The position numbers and the translations under genes are program-made. The notes beneath the pieces are model-generated. The model did not search any database. It saw only the letters and a program-made list of their open reading frames with translations, and was not told the origin of the DNA. From Prolixibacteraceae bacterium (GTDB lineage Bacteria; Bacteroidota; Bacteroidia; Bacteroidales; Prolixibacteraceae), in NCBI GenBank assembly GCA_027858145.1, contig JAQIDF010000454.1, positions 1-6,219 of the forward strand: a stretch of 6,219 bases of DNA. The letters run 5' to 3'. Below are positions 5,786-6,219 of the stretch, one piece after another; positions within the stretch are counted from its first letter, which is position 1, and every line of letters starts with the position of its first letter.

Positions 5786-6219
5786 ATGGCAACACAAATC
5801 ACTTTCATCACAGGCGGACAACGCTCGGGCAAAAGCAGCTATGCGCAAAAGCTGGCCGAAGAACAAAGTACTCAGCCAATTTACCTGGCTACCTCGCGAA
5901 TTTGGGACGAGGATTTTCGAAAACGTGTAGAGCGGCATCAAAACGACCGTGGTAAACATTGGACAACCATCGAAGAAGAAAAGCATTTGTCGAAACACAA
6001 TTTTGCTGACAAGACCGTTTTGCTCGATTGCATCACCCTGTGGCTCATTAACATTTTTTACGATAACAACAACCATGTAGAAAAATCATTACAGGAAGCC
6101 AAAAACGAGTGGGATGTCTTTATTAAACAAGATTTCAACCTGATTGTAGTGAGCAACGAGCTGGGCATGGGCGTTCATCCCGAAAACGAAATTGCCCGCA
6201 AGTTTGCCGACCTGCAAGG
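5786..6219 (+). CDS. cobU: CobU: adenosylcobinamide kinase / adenosylcobinamide-phosphate guanylyltransferase (3' end outside window)
   Basis: The frame from ATG 5786 is open to the window edge (144 full codons), so the gene is cut by the window and not broken; CobU proteins are usually about 170-190 residues. CobU phosphorylates adenosylcobinamide and then attaches GMP to form adenosyl-GDP-cobinamide, a step in building or salvaging the nucleotide loop of B12 in the cytoplasm. Diagnostic motifs are the P-loop FITGGQRSGKSSYA (7-20; Gln replaces the usual Ala in GGARSGKS), PIYLATSRIWDEDF (31-44), RVERH (47-51, with His51 at the place of the guanylylated His of Salmonella CobU), LLDCITLWLIN (79-89) and SNELGMGVHPENEIARKF (123-140). 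It starts 10 bases after the DUF4430 stop codon, which suggests co-transcription. Confidence 0.95.
   Translation, partial: MATQITFITGGQRSGKSSYAQKLAEEQSTQPIYLATSRIWDEDFRKRVERHQNDRGKHWTTIEEEKHLSKHNFADKTVLLDCITLWLINIFYDNNNHVEKSLQEAKNEWDVFIKQDFNLIVVSNELGMGVHPENEIARKFADLQ

Noticed and set aside
5780..6076. 98-residue minus-strand reading frame
   Set aside because: It lies opposite the start of cobU, whose P-loop and other motifs on the + strand are unmistakable.
1..6219. CRISPR array, tRNA or rRNA gene, insertion sequence, defence system
   Set aside because: I found no regularly spaced repeats, no tRNA-like cloverleaf, no transposase or integrase motif, and no nuclease or defence-gene signature on either strand.

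Overview
The window looks like a piece of a Bacteroidota chromosome, probably an environmental or marine-type member. The signs are AT-rich coding sequence, no Shine-Dalgarno ribosome binding sites, two TAnnTTTG-type (Bacteroidota sigma factor) promoter boxes, a surface lipoprotein with an acidic tail after its lipid cysteine, and 'FAQ' signal-peptide ends. I cannot name the genus from sequence alone.

Layout, all genes on the + strand. Positions 2-364: the 3' end of an unrecognised gene with a hydrophobic stretch at the window edge. Positions 463-1803: an N-acylglucosamine 2-epimerase / cellobiose 2-epimerase family protein with a signal-peptide-like N terminus and its own candidate promoter. 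Positions 1804-2250: a long non-coding stretch with a TAnnTTTG box, a complete adenosylcobalamin (B12) riboswitch with an enlarged variable arm, and a likely expression platform whose last hairpin holds the next start codon. Positions 2251-6219: a compact vitamin B12 cluster of a BtuB-type TonB-dependent outer-membrane transporter, a BtuG-like beta-propeller surface lipoprotein, a small exported DUF4430 protein resembling the C-terminal domain of transcobalamin/intrinsic factor, and the first 144 codons of CobU.

How it fits together (inference from family knowledge): when cell B12 is low, the riboswitch would allow expression. BtuG would catch corrinoid at the cell surface and pass it to BtuB, which imports it using TonB energy. 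The DUF4430 protein would probably act in or beyond the periplasm, perhaps binding corrinoid. CobU would activate incoming cobinamide for rebuilding the nucleotide loop. The window therefore couples corrinoid capture to salvage. The epimerase upstream seems to be a separate carbohydrate-related unit. The most notable points are the exported transcobalamin-like protein, the repeat-inflated riboswitch arm, and the set of mutually exclusive pairings around the transporter start codon.
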